From contig ML977046.1 in assembly GCA_010015675.1 (NCBI GenBank), positions 1 through 64,000 on the forward strand: a DNA stretch of 64,000 nucleotides, written 5' to 3'. A model generated the notes under the pieces. The model saw only the letters and a list, made by a program, of their open reading frames with translations, made no database searches and had not been told where the DNA came from. This document shows positions 43,783-56,500 of this stretch, one piece after another (within the stretch, counting starts at the first letter, position 1; the number at the start of each line of letters is the position of its first letter). This stretch comes from Byssothecium circinans. Taxonomy: Eukaryota > Ascomycota > Dothideomycetes > Pleosporales > Massarinaceae. Made by a program: the position numbers and the translations under genes.

Positions 43783-45870
43783 ATGCCGCTCCCGAAACGC
43801 CCGAAAATTGCGTCGAGCTCGCAGAAGTCGCGCATCAAGGACGACCGCTTCGCGAGCTTCGAGACCGACCCCAAGTTCCGGCTGCCCTCGAAGAAACAGG
43901 CAAAAACGAAACTCGACCCACGCTTCTCACGGCTGCGCACCGACCCGGACTTCCAAAACAAAGCTCCTGTAGATCGATATGGAAGGCGCATTTTCGGGGA
44001 AGAAGTCAAGAAGAATCTGGGACGTCTATACGGTTCTGACCAAGAGGACAGTGACGACGCGGAGCTCAATACGGAAAAGGCCCAACGGAGAGACAAGGCG
44101 GTGCGAAAAGAACTGGCGAAGGCACAATCGCGTGGACTAGATCCGATTCGCGATGGTGGTCTATCCTCATCTTCTGAAGAAAGCTCTGATGAGGAGGAGG
44201 AAGAGGTGGAGGTGGAGGACCAAGCAGAGCTGGCTGGTGACGACGACCAAGTGCCAACGGGAGATGTGACGGCACGCCTCGCCGCGGTGAACATGGACTG
44301 GGACAACATACGCGCGACAGACATCATGGCTGTCGCCCATTCCTTCTTGCCAGCCGATGGGCGGATACGCAACGTCATCATATACCCGAGCGAATTTGGT
44401 CTTGAGCGACTGCAGCGCGAAGAGCTTGAAGGCCCGCCTCGAGAAATCTTCGCAAATTCGTCAAACTCAAAAGAGAAGGACATTACCGGTATCGACGAGC
44501 TTGCAGGGAGTGATTCAGACGACGGGGATCAGGCCAACGATGACCTAGATAAGGAAGAGGGCGAAGATTTCGACTCGAAAGCATTACGTACCTACCAGCT
44601 GGATCGCCTGCGCTACTACTACGCCGTTATCGAATGCTCCTCACCAAACGCCGCCAAGTCAATATATGACAACCTGGACGGCCGCGAGTATCTTTCTAGC
44701 TCCAACTTCTTTGATCTCCGCTTCGTCCCAGACGACGTAGAATTTGACGCCGAACCCCACGACCAGTGCGAAGACCTTCCAAAAGAGTACAAGCCGAACG
44801 AGTTCATCACTGGCGCTCTATCGCACTCCAAGGTCAAACTGACCTGGGACGCCGACGACACCACACGTAAGGAGGCACAAAAGCGCGCATTTACTCGAAA
44901 GGAAATCGACGAGAACGAGCTTCAAGCATACCTTGGAAACGAATCAGATTCATCCGAAGATGAAGCTGAAACCACCAAAGCCGACAAAGCAGCAAGCCTA
45001 CGTGCGGCACTAGGCCTAGGCCCATCTGGAAAGTCCTCACAGCCCAAAGTGAAGTCCTCGTCAAAGCGTGATCGCGACTTTCAAAAACCCGACGGCGAAA
45101 TGGAGGTCACCTTCACATCTGGTCTCTCTACTGGAAACACAGGCTCCGTCTTCGAAAATGAGCCTGAAGAAAACACGCTCGAAAAGTACGTTAGGAGGCA
45201 GAAAGAACGCAAAGAGAAGCGCAAGCAACGGCACAACGCCATAAAAGAAGGCCGCGATCCTGGGGCCGTAGAGGAAGCTGCGACAATCGTTGGGGCGCAG
45301 GACGACGAGGACCCATGGAACGACCCCTTCTTCGCCTCCGACCCCGAAACCGAAAAGGCCATCGAAGCGAAATCCAAAAAATCAAAGAAAGCCAAGAAGC
45401 GCGAAGAGCGCGAAAAAGCCGACACAGAAGCAGCAGCTGAGCGCGCCAACCTCGAACTCCTGATGGTCGATGACGATCAGGAGTCCAAAGTCCGTCACTT
45501 CGACATGAACGAAGTCCTGAAAGCCGAGAAAGCAAAGAAGAAGAAAAAGAAAGGCAAGAAGGGGGGGAAGGATGTTGCCGCGGCTATGGAAGATGACTTC
45601 AAGATGGATACAGAGGATCCTAGATTTGCGAAGTTGTATGAGAGTCATGAGTTTGCTATCGATCCGACAAATCCGCGGTTTAAGGGAACGGCGGGCATGA
45701 AGGCGCTGTTGGAGGAGGGTAGGAAGAAGAGGAAGAGAGTGGAGGGCGAGGGAGACGGGGGTGAGGTGGGTGAGAAGAGGAAGAGTAAGAAGGAGAGGGT
45801 GGAGGTGGATGGGGAGGATAGTTTGAGTAAGCTGGCGGCGAGGGTTAAGGCGAAAAGTAAGAAGCATTGA
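43783..45870 (+). CDS. esf1: Pre-rRNA-processing protein ESF1
   Basis: A single exon of 695 residues. Esf1 is a nucleolar factor for 18S rRNA maturation and 40S assembly. The family start is clear (DDRFASFETDPKFRLPSKK, DPRFSRLRTDPDF), followed by DRYGRRI, acidic stretches and the central RRM-like segment (NVIIYPSEFGLERLQREE, LDRLRYYYAVIECSS, YDNLDGREYLSSSNFFDLRFVP). The NUC153 motif is near the C-terminus (DPRFAKLYESHEFAIDPTNP). Lys-rich runs close to residues 525-550 and 590-600 are nuclear/nucleolar signals. Long antisense frames within it are composition shadows. Confidence 0.95.
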   Translation: MPLPKRPKIASSSQKSRIKDDRFASFETDPKFRLPSKKQAKTKLDPRFSRLRTDPDFQNKAPVDRYGRRIFGEEVKKNLGRLYGSDQEDSDDAELNTEKAQRRDKAVRKELAKAQSRGLDPIRDGGLSSSSEESSDEEEEEVEVEDQAELAGDDDQVPTGDVTARLAAVNMDWDNIRATDIMAVAHSFLPADGRIRNVIIYPSEFGLERLQREELEGPPREIFANSSNSKEKDITGIDELAGSDSDDGDQANDDLDKEEGEDFDSKALRTYQLDRLRYYYAVIECSSPNAAKSIYDNLDGREYLSSSNFFDLRFVPDDVEFDAEPHDQCEDLPKEYKPNEFITGALSHSKVKLTWDADDTTRKEAQKRAFTRKEIDENELQAYLGNESDSSEDEAETTKADKAASLRAALGLGPSGKSSQPKVKSSSKRDRDFQKPDGEMEVTFTSGLSTGNTGSVFENEPEENTLEKYVRRQKERKEKRKQRHNAIKEGRDPGAVEEAATIVGAQDDEDPWNDPFFASDPETEKAIEAKSKKSKKAKKREEREKADTEAAAERANLELLMVDDDQESKVRHFDMNEVLKAEKAKKKKKKGKKGGKDVAAAMEDDFKMDTEDPRFAKLYESHEFAIDPTNPRFKGTAGMKALLEEGRKKRKRVEGEGDGGEVGEKRKSKKERVEVDGEDSLSKLAARVKAKSKKH

Positions 45871-48021
45871 AGATACCCAAAGATGGAGAAGGGGCGTGGG
45901 TAGTGAAGATGTAGTTCAGGAAAAGAGATCCTATTGTGCAGTGTGTTAAACCTCCCACCTTGAACGCGATTTCATTCGTCAAGACTGTTACACTCATCTT
46001 TTTCAAAAGAAAGACCTGTTACCCCTTAAATATGTTCACGTCTACATCTACATCCCCGGGAAATCAAACTGCAAATGCATAATCCCACATCTGCCCCGTG
46101 ATGTCCATACTAAGCAAATACCGTAGACTATCTGATCCCGCACTATTTACGAATAAAAGATTGAATTTGTCAATTTCAATTCATGTTACGTCAATCATAT
46201 TGACCGCATGTTCGCAGTCCTCATAACCAAATAAGAGCTCATAACCCTCTCCGCAGCCTTCCTCTACAATAAAAAGCATAGGCCATCTATACGCGCCCCT
46301 TTCCTTCCCCTGATTTGTTTCGTTTCACTTTGTCCGATCTCTGATACACACAGCCTCGAATCGATATCAGCACAGCCCGCTCACCATCACGTGACGCAGC
46401 CGCGCGCTTACAGTGATACAAGGCTCCGTATTTTACATTTCCGTACGTGGGTAAAAGTGTCACAAAACTGCAGTGGAGCCACATGGATTGTAGAGGCTTG
46501 TCAGCACCCCCTAGCTCTTCGAGCATGTCGGTTATACCGGTAATTATACGAAACCTGCATGTGCAGACCCAGGAGGCTAAGCCCCTACTTTCGAGGGCCG
46601 GACATGCTACCTCGGGTAGGAAAGGAATGGTATGGGTTTAGGGTTAACGCCCGATCTATTCGCCTGTCCCTAATGCGTTTAAGATGGTGGATACTGTAAC
46701 AGTTGGTCGGGAATGGGTAGATGCGATGTGATGTTTAGGGAGTTGGGATTGTTTAAATACTGAAGCGAACGAAGTGCTTGGGATGCCGCCGGTCCGTCCA
46801 AACGAGCGTTGGGTGTTGATCATCAATGATTCTAAATCACAAATGTCTTTGAAGAAGGTAGTCAAAATGGAGAGTTACTATTTGTGCCGTGATTATCAAG
46901 GCACTAGATCTTCCTCATGGGCGGGCAAGGAGCTTCGGGCATCAGGAACGCACTCCATGCCCGTTCATCTAAAGTTGTGAAATTCTGCATTGAGGAAATG
47001 GCTGGCCTGATCTGAATTCCCGTGGATTCGCTTTTCTCCGCGTCGCTCCCGCCGTCTCCGCCCTCTCTTGGAGTCGCTTCATGATGGGGCGAATGCGCCA
47101 AACTTGCTTTGTGTTAAGCTCACCGTATTCTACCCGTTTATCCCGATTTTCTACTATCTGAAAGACTTTGGATATATTCAGCAGTAGCGCGCACGTTTGC
47201 AACTTGGGAACCAACAAGCCTCGCAAGCTATCAACTGGTCGCACTCTCTGTCACTGTCTCGTCTATACGTCGAGTTCACACGGTGGTCTTCAACTTCACT
47301 GCTCGGGCTCAGAAAGAACCCCGATAATTCAGTGATACACACCACACCGGGTTTTTGTTAAATACGCTAGCGTATGTTATACGAAAGAGGCCATGATGCG
47401 CACCGAGAATTTCCGAGAATGGACAAAGAAAAGGTGGGGATCGGATTTAGACTGCGGGAAGGAAATAAGTACGATTGGGTGACCTTCTTTGGGGGTTGGA
47501 AGAACTTGGAGGGACGAATGGCAGGGATAGCATTCCCTCTAAAGTTGGTGTTTTAGAATAGCGACAAGCATCTCAAGACTCTAAAAAAGAAGGGGCGGTA
47601 CATTGTATTATATTTACTATGCAACAACACACGTCGGTGTTTAGGATAGCAAGCTTCCCCGGCGTGCATTTAACTGTGACGACCTAGTTGGAGCACAGAC
47701 GGCGGGCTGTTATGGCGGTGGGGGCCACTATCCAAACCGATTCGCAGGGTGGTACGGCAGAGAGAGAACTCCGAGGATCCGGACAACAGAAATAGGAGAA
47801 CTTGGAGGCTGAATCACGATGATCTGCTTGCTCGTTCAGGAACCACAATTGATCCCCACATTAGTTCCGTCGGCCTGCAAGGACGAATTTTACGACTCGG
47901 AGATATCTGTCCAGCTCTGGGAGCAGACCCATTGAGAACATGTTAGTCTCTGGTGTTTGAAACGAATCTGGGACTAGAAGTGGCGCAGCTAGTGAATGGG
48001 AAACTACCAGTATCAATTGAC
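45871..48021. other. Large intergenic region between esf1 and the polygalacturonase
   Basis: 2.15 kb of 3'-flanking and unassigned DNA. Several 60-110-codon frames exist on both strands, none with a recognisable product, conserved start or coding-like composition. No tRNA-like B box was found. Confidence 0.45.
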
Positions 48022-49355
48022 TTAACATCCAGAGCCAACAAGGCCCTCTACACCTCCAGGTGCAATGTACCTGCAAGTTCCGTTTACATTTTCCGTCCCA
48101 TTCACGCCGTTTGTGAGATGTATGTTCTCAAACTCGATGTCGAAACAAGGATTGGCGTTGCTGCAACTGACACTTCCCTTTGTACTCTTCTTATTCAGAT
48201 AGCCGGTGAAGTTGACGAAAGAGATGCCACTAACGAGCATTTTGCTCGTCCCAGAGAAGCTCCCGTTATTCCCGTTGTCCTGCGTGATGGTGGGCGGTGC
48301 GTCGGCGCCCTGGACTCTGAAGTTGCTGAGCGTGATATTCGTGACGTTACCCCAGCCGCCACCGCGTGGTTGTCCTGCGCTTTCGTAATTAGATTGTGGC
48401 ACTGGAACGCCGATCCACGTCTTGATGTATGCGCAGTTGCGCATATCCTCGTTATACCGAACTACGTCAACATTGTCGACCACAACGTTCTCAACTGATG
48501 AATCCTCAAGGTACTGTCCAAGCGACCCGATAGCAATGCCATTGCCACCATGACAGTACACATTCTTCACCGTAATATCGCATGACCTCGGTTTGATCGC
48601 AATACAATCATCGCCCCCCTGATACCATAGCCCATCCAAGGAAATATTTTTTGCATCCATGGTATCGAACCCATCAGTGTTCTGCACCCAGTTCTCTCCG
48701 TACGGCGCCTGCGTTGCAGTCGCATTGACTTTGATATTGTTGAATGCCATGTTCGTCCCGTTCATGATATTCAAGGCCCAGAGTTGGGGGTCTTTGATGT
48801 GGAAATTGGAGACGCTGACGTCGGATACGTTCCAGAAGACGAATGGCATTGGGCGACCTACTTGTGTGTCACCGGCTTCGGTGTTGTACCATACATCGCC
48901 GTTGCCTTGGATGTGGATTTTCGAGGTGCTGTGACCTTCAATATGGATTCCTGTACCGCTGAAAATGAAGCCTGCGCGATGATTTTGAAAGGGGATTAAG
49001 TAGGAGTTATTTCTCCAGTAGGCAAGGTCGTCAGAAAACTGATCTGAAGTCAGCTGGGGTTAACGCTATCATCTTGCGATAATCATACCGTCCACTGGCC
49101 CTGCCAGTCAATTTCAACATCGTTGACTACTGGGTTGAAGCGTTGGGCAAGCCAGTACTCTTGGTTCTCAGGGAAGATAACGCGGCCGCCATTCCCGCAT
49201 TCTGAAAATGCATGAAGGATGTTTGGAACATCATCTTTTTGGTCTCCTTGCGCATAAACGGTGCATGTAGTTCTTCCACGATCAAAGCCTTTGCGTACCA
49301 GCGGACTGGCGAGGACAAAAGGCAGTATCAACGATAGCCGCAGTATGCGAAGCAT
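48022..49355 (-). CDS. Exo-polygalacturonase, secreted (GH28)
   Basis: Exons are 49355-49089 and 49038-48022; 427 residues. The ATG at 49355 begins a signal peptide (MLRILRLSLILPFVLASP); the longer frame upstream starts at a TTG. The enzyme cleaves galacturonate from the non-reducing ends of pectin, outside the cell. GH28 motifs are NTDGFD (first Asp), GGDDCIAIK (two Asp), CHGGNGIAIGSLG (His) and the substrate-binding RNCAYIKTW (Arg, Lys). GGNG in place of the endo-type GHG(L/I)S and the overall spacing point to the exo class. Many N-x-S/T sites fit a glycosylated wall-degrading enzyme. It is divergent from the thioredoxin-like gene. Confidence 0.92.
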
Positions 49356-49814
49356 ACTGAATGTAGAGAAAAGACGGTGAAGCTGGTACGTATTGAACAA
49401 ACTTCAACAAAATAGTAGAAAAGTCGACAAGATATATTCGGATACTATGAGCGAATTCATCGACCTGCAGGGCCTACCCAGCACATCTCTGCGTCAGTAT
49501 CTCAATCATTCGTTCCGATTGCTGGATTCATTCGCTCCGCCGTGATAACTGAGTGATCGACAACCGTCTTTGTGGGGCAGCCATTCATCCAGCCATTCAT
49601 CTATTATTGCTTCTCACTACTTCTCAAGCAGTTCATTTAGACGTGCGCGATGGGGTGCTTGAATTCCCCACGAAAGCTTGATGTAATGGAAGCACTTCGG
49701 ATGAAAGGCCTTTCGAAGCTTAATTTTAGCGCCTTGGCGTGATGACATCTCGCGTTTCTCTGCATCATCCGTTCAATCATCGATCAAGAGCGCGATACTA
49801 CAACCTCCATCGAC
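49356..49814. promoter_or_regulatory. Divergent promoter region, polygalacturonase / thioredoxin
   Basis: 459 bp between divergent starts. No certain regulatory site can be named. Confidence 0.45.
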
Positions 49815-50415
49815 ATGATCACTCGGCCAGTATTCCCACGCACTTTTAAATTGCAGGTACCACATGCTGCAGCTCGACGAACCCTTTTCACCGGCTCCTC
49901 TACGCGCCTAAATGAGACCCGCGTCTTCGATAATATTCGCCAGCCCAGTGATCTGCATACACTCACGCTTCTCTCTGCAACAAACAACCGACCCTTGGTC
50001 ACCTTATGGAGCACTAGTTGGTGCTCGACCTGTCAAGCGGTGAAGCCGTTAGTGAAGGGATTGATCGAGGATGAACGCGTTGGGGAGGCAGAGGGGGGGT
50101 TGGCATTCGCGGAAGTTGAACTAGACAGTACTCTCATCGGCGACCTGGGGGTGCAGTACATGGTGCGCGCTTGTTTACTCTTTCACTTGGTTGGTAGTCA
50201 AAGAAAAGATACTAACAGGGCTTATTTAGATCACATCAATGCCAACATTGCTCGCCTTCAGCAGACAGGAAGCGCAGTTTGATACCAAACTTGTCAAGCC
50301 TGATCTCATGAAGAATAAGGATTATCTGAGAGAGTGGCTGTTGAACGAGGCGAGAAGAGGAGGTCGAGTTGGTGGTGGCGGTGGAAGTCTTCTGGGAGGT
50401 TTGTTTGGTCGTTGA
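49815..50415 (+). CDS. Thioredoxin-like protein, probably mitochondrial
   Basis: Exons are 49815-50162 and 50230-50415; 177 residues. The splice joins VQYM to ITSMPTLLAF, giving the thioredoxin cis-proline loop. The active site is WCSTC (Cys70, Cys73), an unusual dipeptide between the cysteines compared with the CGPC of classical thioredoxin. The first 30 residues are Arg-rich with no acidic residues, like a mitochondrial presequence. The tail is a Gly-rich GGGGGSLLGGLFGR. Fungal relatives are annotated as thioredoxin-like, role unknown. It is convergent with the giant gene, stops 109 bp apart. Confidence 0.88.
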
Positions 50416-50524
50416 GAAGCGTTAGGCAGAATACGTTGAGTGAGTCCAATACAGAAATAACATTATACAATTCAAGAAACCCGTAACCTCAACCGTAAGA
50501 GAATTACATAAGGAGATGTACATG

Positions 50525-53500
50525 TTATAACAAGAAAGCCACCTTCGCACCAAGATCCGGTACATCGTTCAAAAAGTCGAGTCCTCCATCGCCGTCATCA
50601 CACCAATCAACCATCTCAACATCCTCGCTCTCATAATCCCATTCATTAGCATCTTCGAATGCTCTGTGTTGCTCCTGGCTGCCAGGACCCCTGTCATCGT
50701 CTTTGAATTGCCATGGACGCTCCTTGCTAATAGTAAAATCAACATTATTCCCATGATCGTAGGGGACCTCTGTTGGTGAAAGTGATGCCAGTCTCGCATC
50801 ATCTTCCCCATGAAAGATATCGTGTACCCATTGAGCTAGAGTACTTTGTCCCTCCTGCCTTACTGTTGCTATGAATCGTCTGTCCAATGGCACGCCATCG
50901 ACTTTCGTCTCGACGGTAAGCTCCCAACAGAAGAGCCAAGCTACAAGTGTCCTCCAGTCCAGAACACCACCTACTGCAAGCTGAATTAAGCCAAGGAATT
51001 CACTGTACATCTTTTTCTTTAGAGAGTGACCTGTATCTTCTGCCAGTCTGCCGACGTTGGGTTGAGGTGTTAAGCCTAGTGCAAGGATCCAGGCATTCAT
51101 GATGGTATGAAGTCCACAGGTCCAATCTCCAGCTTGCGCGAGAACCGTGACTTCACGTGGGTCTTTCGAAAATTTTACTTGTGTATCGCCCTCGTCGTTT
51201 CTGTGCTTGGCCCAGCTCGTGTTGCGTGCGAGTTGTTGGGTTTGGTTCAATAAAGTCGTCCTATGCAGATGCCTGAGATGGTGCGGAGCACTGTCAAGGA
51301 AGTAAACACGGAACTCTGTACCTTCTTCACACTTTTCCTCTTGTAGTACCGTGAGGAAGGTGTGTATACGACCTTTGTTGTCAAAAACCCGGGGCAAAAG
51401 CCAGCATCTTCTGGGCCTCGAGGCGATGATGTCCATACCCGAATCCGAGGAATTACGGGATGCAAGTGCCATTTGGAGGGCGATGTCCTTTGCGAGCGTA
51501 AACCCGCCCGCAAATGGTGAGTCACTTCGAGCCTTCTTGTAGGTTTCGTGCTGGAGCTGATCGATGGCCTGTACCACCGAGGCTATGCCCTCCACCACAC
51601 GGTCCTGATCCCAATGTTCTCCACTCTTTACCCATTGGTCTCCCTTACTCAACTGTAGTTGCTTTTGATTATTGAAGAGATGATTCAACCTTTTCACCAT
51701 CCCGGAGGCGAATATACACGGATGTTCGTTGCTTCTTGCGTCATTCTCCGGCCGTTCCCACTGAATGTGTTGTTGAAAGCTTCTCAATAATGCCCGCCGC
51801 GAGTCCTCTGACTGTTTTTCCATAGTCTCGTCGATCTTTGAGATGAAATCATCGTATTCGGCCTTGACAGTATTGCTACTGTCGTCGAAGTCGTGTAAAG
51901 TAGAATCAATCTGTGATTTGATTTCGCCCCTGTCAGCATTCAAGTCGAGTCTCCCCAAACTGGCGAGTAAAGGAGCATCTTTAGTCCTCGTATTGAAATC
52001 CCAGTCATCACTCGCACGCTTCTCGTTATGAAAGAAACCGCTTTCTCTGAGGGTAAGTCTGTTTTGGTCTGAGGCGAATGGCGTCAAACCAGTGGGCGGG
52101 GTGAACTGCTCCATATCCTTCAATACGGCGATTTCGTCTTCCAAGTCGACTTCATTCATGAGTCTTTGGGTGGATGTAAACCTCCTTGACATATCAACAT
52201 CCTGTCCGCGTCCAACAAATCCGTAACATCGCAGGAAAGCAGTTATCATATCGAGATCCGCAGCACCGACACGAGCCAGGTGAATGACATCCAAGGCGTC
52301 CCGGAAAAGTTGGCTTGATCGAACGGTCCAATTTTCTCGAAAGTCCATATTCGGTTCTAGGCCAAGAGCAAGAGCCCAGCCGTTGAAGATAACATGATAT
52401 CCGCAAGTCCAGTTTGTACTTTGCATGGCACATGGGATCCACTTAGCAGCAGATGGTATCGGCGGGTTTGTCGAGTCAGGATTATTCAATTTCGTGATCA
52501 ATCGAATGGCTATCTGGTACAGCGTCTGACGGTGTTCTCGTGTGTAATGGTATGATCGCGAATCCACGATGGAGATGGTTGGTACTTTTTGGTCATCATA
52601 TTGGATGACTATAAGTACAGCGTGATTGAAATAAACGATTGGCACGAGAAGAGGACGGCCGTTGCCGGAGACGCCGTTAAGAAGATGAGACGACTCGTCT
52701 GTCCAATCAGCACAAGCCTGGACTGCAGTCATCGTAACGTGACTGAAGCCCTCACGTCCATTTCCATTTTTGGTGATGGCTAGTGTTAGTGATGCAATGG
52801 CTAGCACGATTTCATCGAGTCGGAGGTACAGCGTTTGCTCCATAGAGACTTCGAGTGGTGGTGCCCTGATCGTCTTTAAGTCCTTCGCCACTTTCTGATC
52901 TTGCAATTTAGAGTCGATTGCCTGTCTGAGCTTTTGGCATGGCTCATTTCTTAAAGAGTGTGAAAGGTCAACTTTGGAGCTTTTTGCGGAGTCATTGTCG
53001 TCGCCTTTGTCGCCACTGCCTGAGGGTCCCTTGCCCTCGAACGTCCATTTCCCGTTGTTGAAATGCACATTGTTCGATCGAAAATAGGGAAATACCTTGG
53101 TAGACACGTTTTCAAGCAGCTCCGATTCTCGTTCGCGTATTATCGTGAGTCTGTCCTCTAGCGTTGCACTGCCTGATTGCCTGAACGTGGTTGAGAATCG
53201 TCGGTCGGCCGGCACTTCCCCCACCATCTTTTCTTGAACGAGGTCATGACAATTCAACCACGCGAACAGTGACCTCCAATCCAACACTCCCGCGATGGCT
53301 AGTCTGAGAACTTCTGCCAATTCTAGGTAGGCCTGAGCACTCATCGGGGTTTTTGAAGGTGTGAGACCTAACGCGAGGATCCAAGCGTTCATAAGAGCAT
53401 TCCAACCGGACTGCCAAACTCCTTTTGCTTCCTTCGGCACTTGTACTATGTACGGTTCCATACAGTAGTCGGGAGCTGTGTTGCTCGAACCTCGGAGGCG

Positions 53501-56500
53501 ATGCTGGGACCATCCCAATGACGAAACAATCTTCTTGGTCTGTTCAAAGAGAACATTGCGGTGTTTCTTGAGATGCTTTGGCCTGCTATCGAGGAAATAG
53601 ACAGAAAATTCTGCCTTACCATCTTTCAACTCCTCTTGCACAACTACGAGAAAGATATGTGGGTGTTCATTGCCACCGAAGGCTCTAGGCATGAGCCAGC
53701 ACCTCCCAGGTCTCGAGGAAATACCGCGTGTCTCCACTTTACCATTTTCAACAGCGCGAGCTGTTGCAAGCGTAAAGCCTCGAGCAAAAAGACGGTCTGG
53801 GTCTCCGTTATCAGCTACTTGGAGCTGATCAATGGCCTCGAGAACTGATGCAACGCCAGCCATCAACCTTTCCATAGACAAGTCAGTGCCCGCATGAACT
53901 TTTACGTAAGGCTCGACATGTTTTTGCATCAGGAGGGCTTTGTACTTTTCGTAGGAGCGGTTCCAGAAATTGCAGGAGGATTGGTTGATTTCATTCTCGA
54001 GCCGCTTGTCCTGAGATTTGTCATGCAATTGCATATAACCTTGATACTTTTGTATCATCGCTTCCGGGTCGCTCTCCCAGGATTCCCCGATTGTCGCCAA
54101 AAATCCCTTATAGAATTTGTGGGCTCCAGTCTCATCAGGGATGTTACATTTTCTTATGCTGGTAACAAAGCGTGTGTTGCCGAAATTGACGTTGTTGGTG
54201 TGATCATACGGTCGTTCAGATCTGGGTAATGTACCCAGAGGGATCTCAAACTGATCGTAAATGTTCTCCAACCTAGTCGCCATTGCAATATCCCCAGCGT
54301 CCTGAGACCCTTTTTGTCTTAGTGACGATTCGAACCGGCGATTTTCTGGCACATTATCCATAGTTCTTTCTGCAGTGACCTGATTGCAGAAGAACCATGC
54401 GACCAGGGTCTTCCAGTCCAAGGCACCAGCTATTGCTAGCTGCAAGATGGACATGAACGAGCCAAAGCGGCTAGATAAATCGAAGTTTCGGTTAGGAGTC
54501 AAGCCCATTGCAAGGATCCAGGCGTTCAAGATGGTATGGTAGCCGCACCTCCATCCATTGTCTTGTTGCGCCACACTTACTATACGTAGATCTTCGGTGA
54601 AAGTTACATCTCCATCAATACCTCCGTTACGATGGGTTGACCATCCAAGATCGGCAGCTGCCTTTCGTATTCGCTGGAAAAGAGCGGACGGGACGTCTTG
54701 TAAATAAGTCTCCAAGCTATCGAGGATAGAGGCGGTAAACACTGTTTGTTCGTCCTCGGTAACCTCTTCCTGTACCACTGCTAGGAAGATGTGGGTTCTT
54801 CCGTCACCTTTGGTTTTCTGCCCAGCAATATCATCCTCCGTCTCGTCCCCTCCTCGCAGTCCTCGCAACACACCTCGCCCGACCGTTATAGGCATAAGCC
54901 AGCATCGCCGTGGTCTTGATACAACCGCGTTTTCTGGAAGTGACGTACTCCTGCTTATACCCATCGCAATGTTATAAGATGATGCGAGTGCAAAACCACC
55001 GGCGAAAACTTCCGAATCCAGGTGGGAATTCGCTTGATGTGTGTCAATTGCTTCAATGACTGATGCTATTCCAAGTGTTACATTCCAATCATCAACGTAT
55101 TCCTCTTCTGGTGGAAATTGGAAAGGTGGAGAAAATGTTGTCTTCTTCGCTAAATCGTCGTAAACCTTCATCCTTTGTGCCAAGAAGTCACAAGGCCTGT
55201 TGTCAATGTACATCTGGTCAGACTCTTTCTTCGCAGCGTCTTTTACACCTAGAACTTCATGAACGCCCTTTGTCACCTCTAGTAAGTCAGGATTTATAGG
55301 ATTGCCATTGGCCCCTTCATTGCCTTCCACCTCGTCGAGAGGTTGATCCCGAGCTTTCCATGCGGCTTCAATTTCCTCTACAGTGGAATCTGGATCGAGT
55401 CGTCCTAAGCGAGCAAGCTCTAAAGCCTGATCTTTGACGGCTTGCTCTTCCCAATCATCACTTTTGAACGCGGAATTGTGTCGCTGGCCTTGACCCTCGA
55501 ATCGAATTCTCGTAGCTTCCAAATCGATGGTGGTCTGTGGGTTTTGGCGCCAAAATTCGTTCTCGTCGCTGAAGCTTCTCTGGAGTACGTGCCCTCGGTC
55601 TCTGTCTGTGGAAAACTTCTGAGTTTTGTCGAGCTTTCTCTTGGGGTCTGCGGGTGATAGAACAAAGCGGTAACACTCGAGGAATTTGGCGAGAAATTTG
55701 CTGTTCGCTTCACCTTGTTGAGTGATGTATATTGCTTGTACGAGGTCCTGGAAGAATTGACCTTCTAAATCCCAGCTTTGGAAAAACTTAGTGTTGACTG
55801 TGAGACCAAATGCTTTTGCCCAGGCATTCATTATGACATGGTATCCGCTTGTCCAACCCTCGCTTTGTATCGCACATGGATACCACGTAGCGTAAGGCGG
55901 TACCGCATCGTCTGTTGAGGAGGAATGTACGTGTTGCCACCACTTAGCCTTCTTATATAGACTGACTGCTGCTTGGTAGACTTTTTGACGCTCTGCTGGA
56001 GTCTGGCTGTACGGCCTTGAGTCCATGACGGAGATTGTCGGATCGTTGCTCTCGTTGTACTGGATTACAATGAGCACCATATGATTCTTGCTATCATTCT
56101 TGATCTCGTACGGTACAATCAAAGGCCTTCCGGGGCGGAGAACAGACGCAAATGTCTCCCTTTTTGCTATCCAGCGTCTGAAGGCTTCCGGTAGGAGCAC
56201 ACCATATCCTCTGGGTTTCTCCTCATTTTCAGAGATAGACAGAGTCACCGTTGTAATGATCCTCAAGAGATCCGCTGCTGGCAGGCCTGAACCGTGCTTG
56301 GCTTTTTGGTTGATTTGTGCTCGTTGGTCCTCCGTCTGGTTTTTCCTAAACTTCCTTATGCGATCGTGAACGTATTTGCAGGCCTCTTTTCGCAGTTCTT
56401 CTGCCTTTACCGCTCCCATTTTTGCCTCTCTCTCTTTGGCCTCTCTTGCTTTTCTGGGCTTTTCCTCTTCAGTCGTTGCCTTAGCTCTTTCATTCATGAG

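Noticed and set aside
43662..44483. 273-codon antisense frame opposite esf1
   Set aside because: Ser/Arg-rich composition is the mirror of the acidic/Lys coding strand; the esf1 frame has clear family motifs.
45871..48021. Several 60-110-codon frames between esf1 and the polygalacturonase
   Set aside because: They overlap on both strands, lack recognisable motifs and look random.
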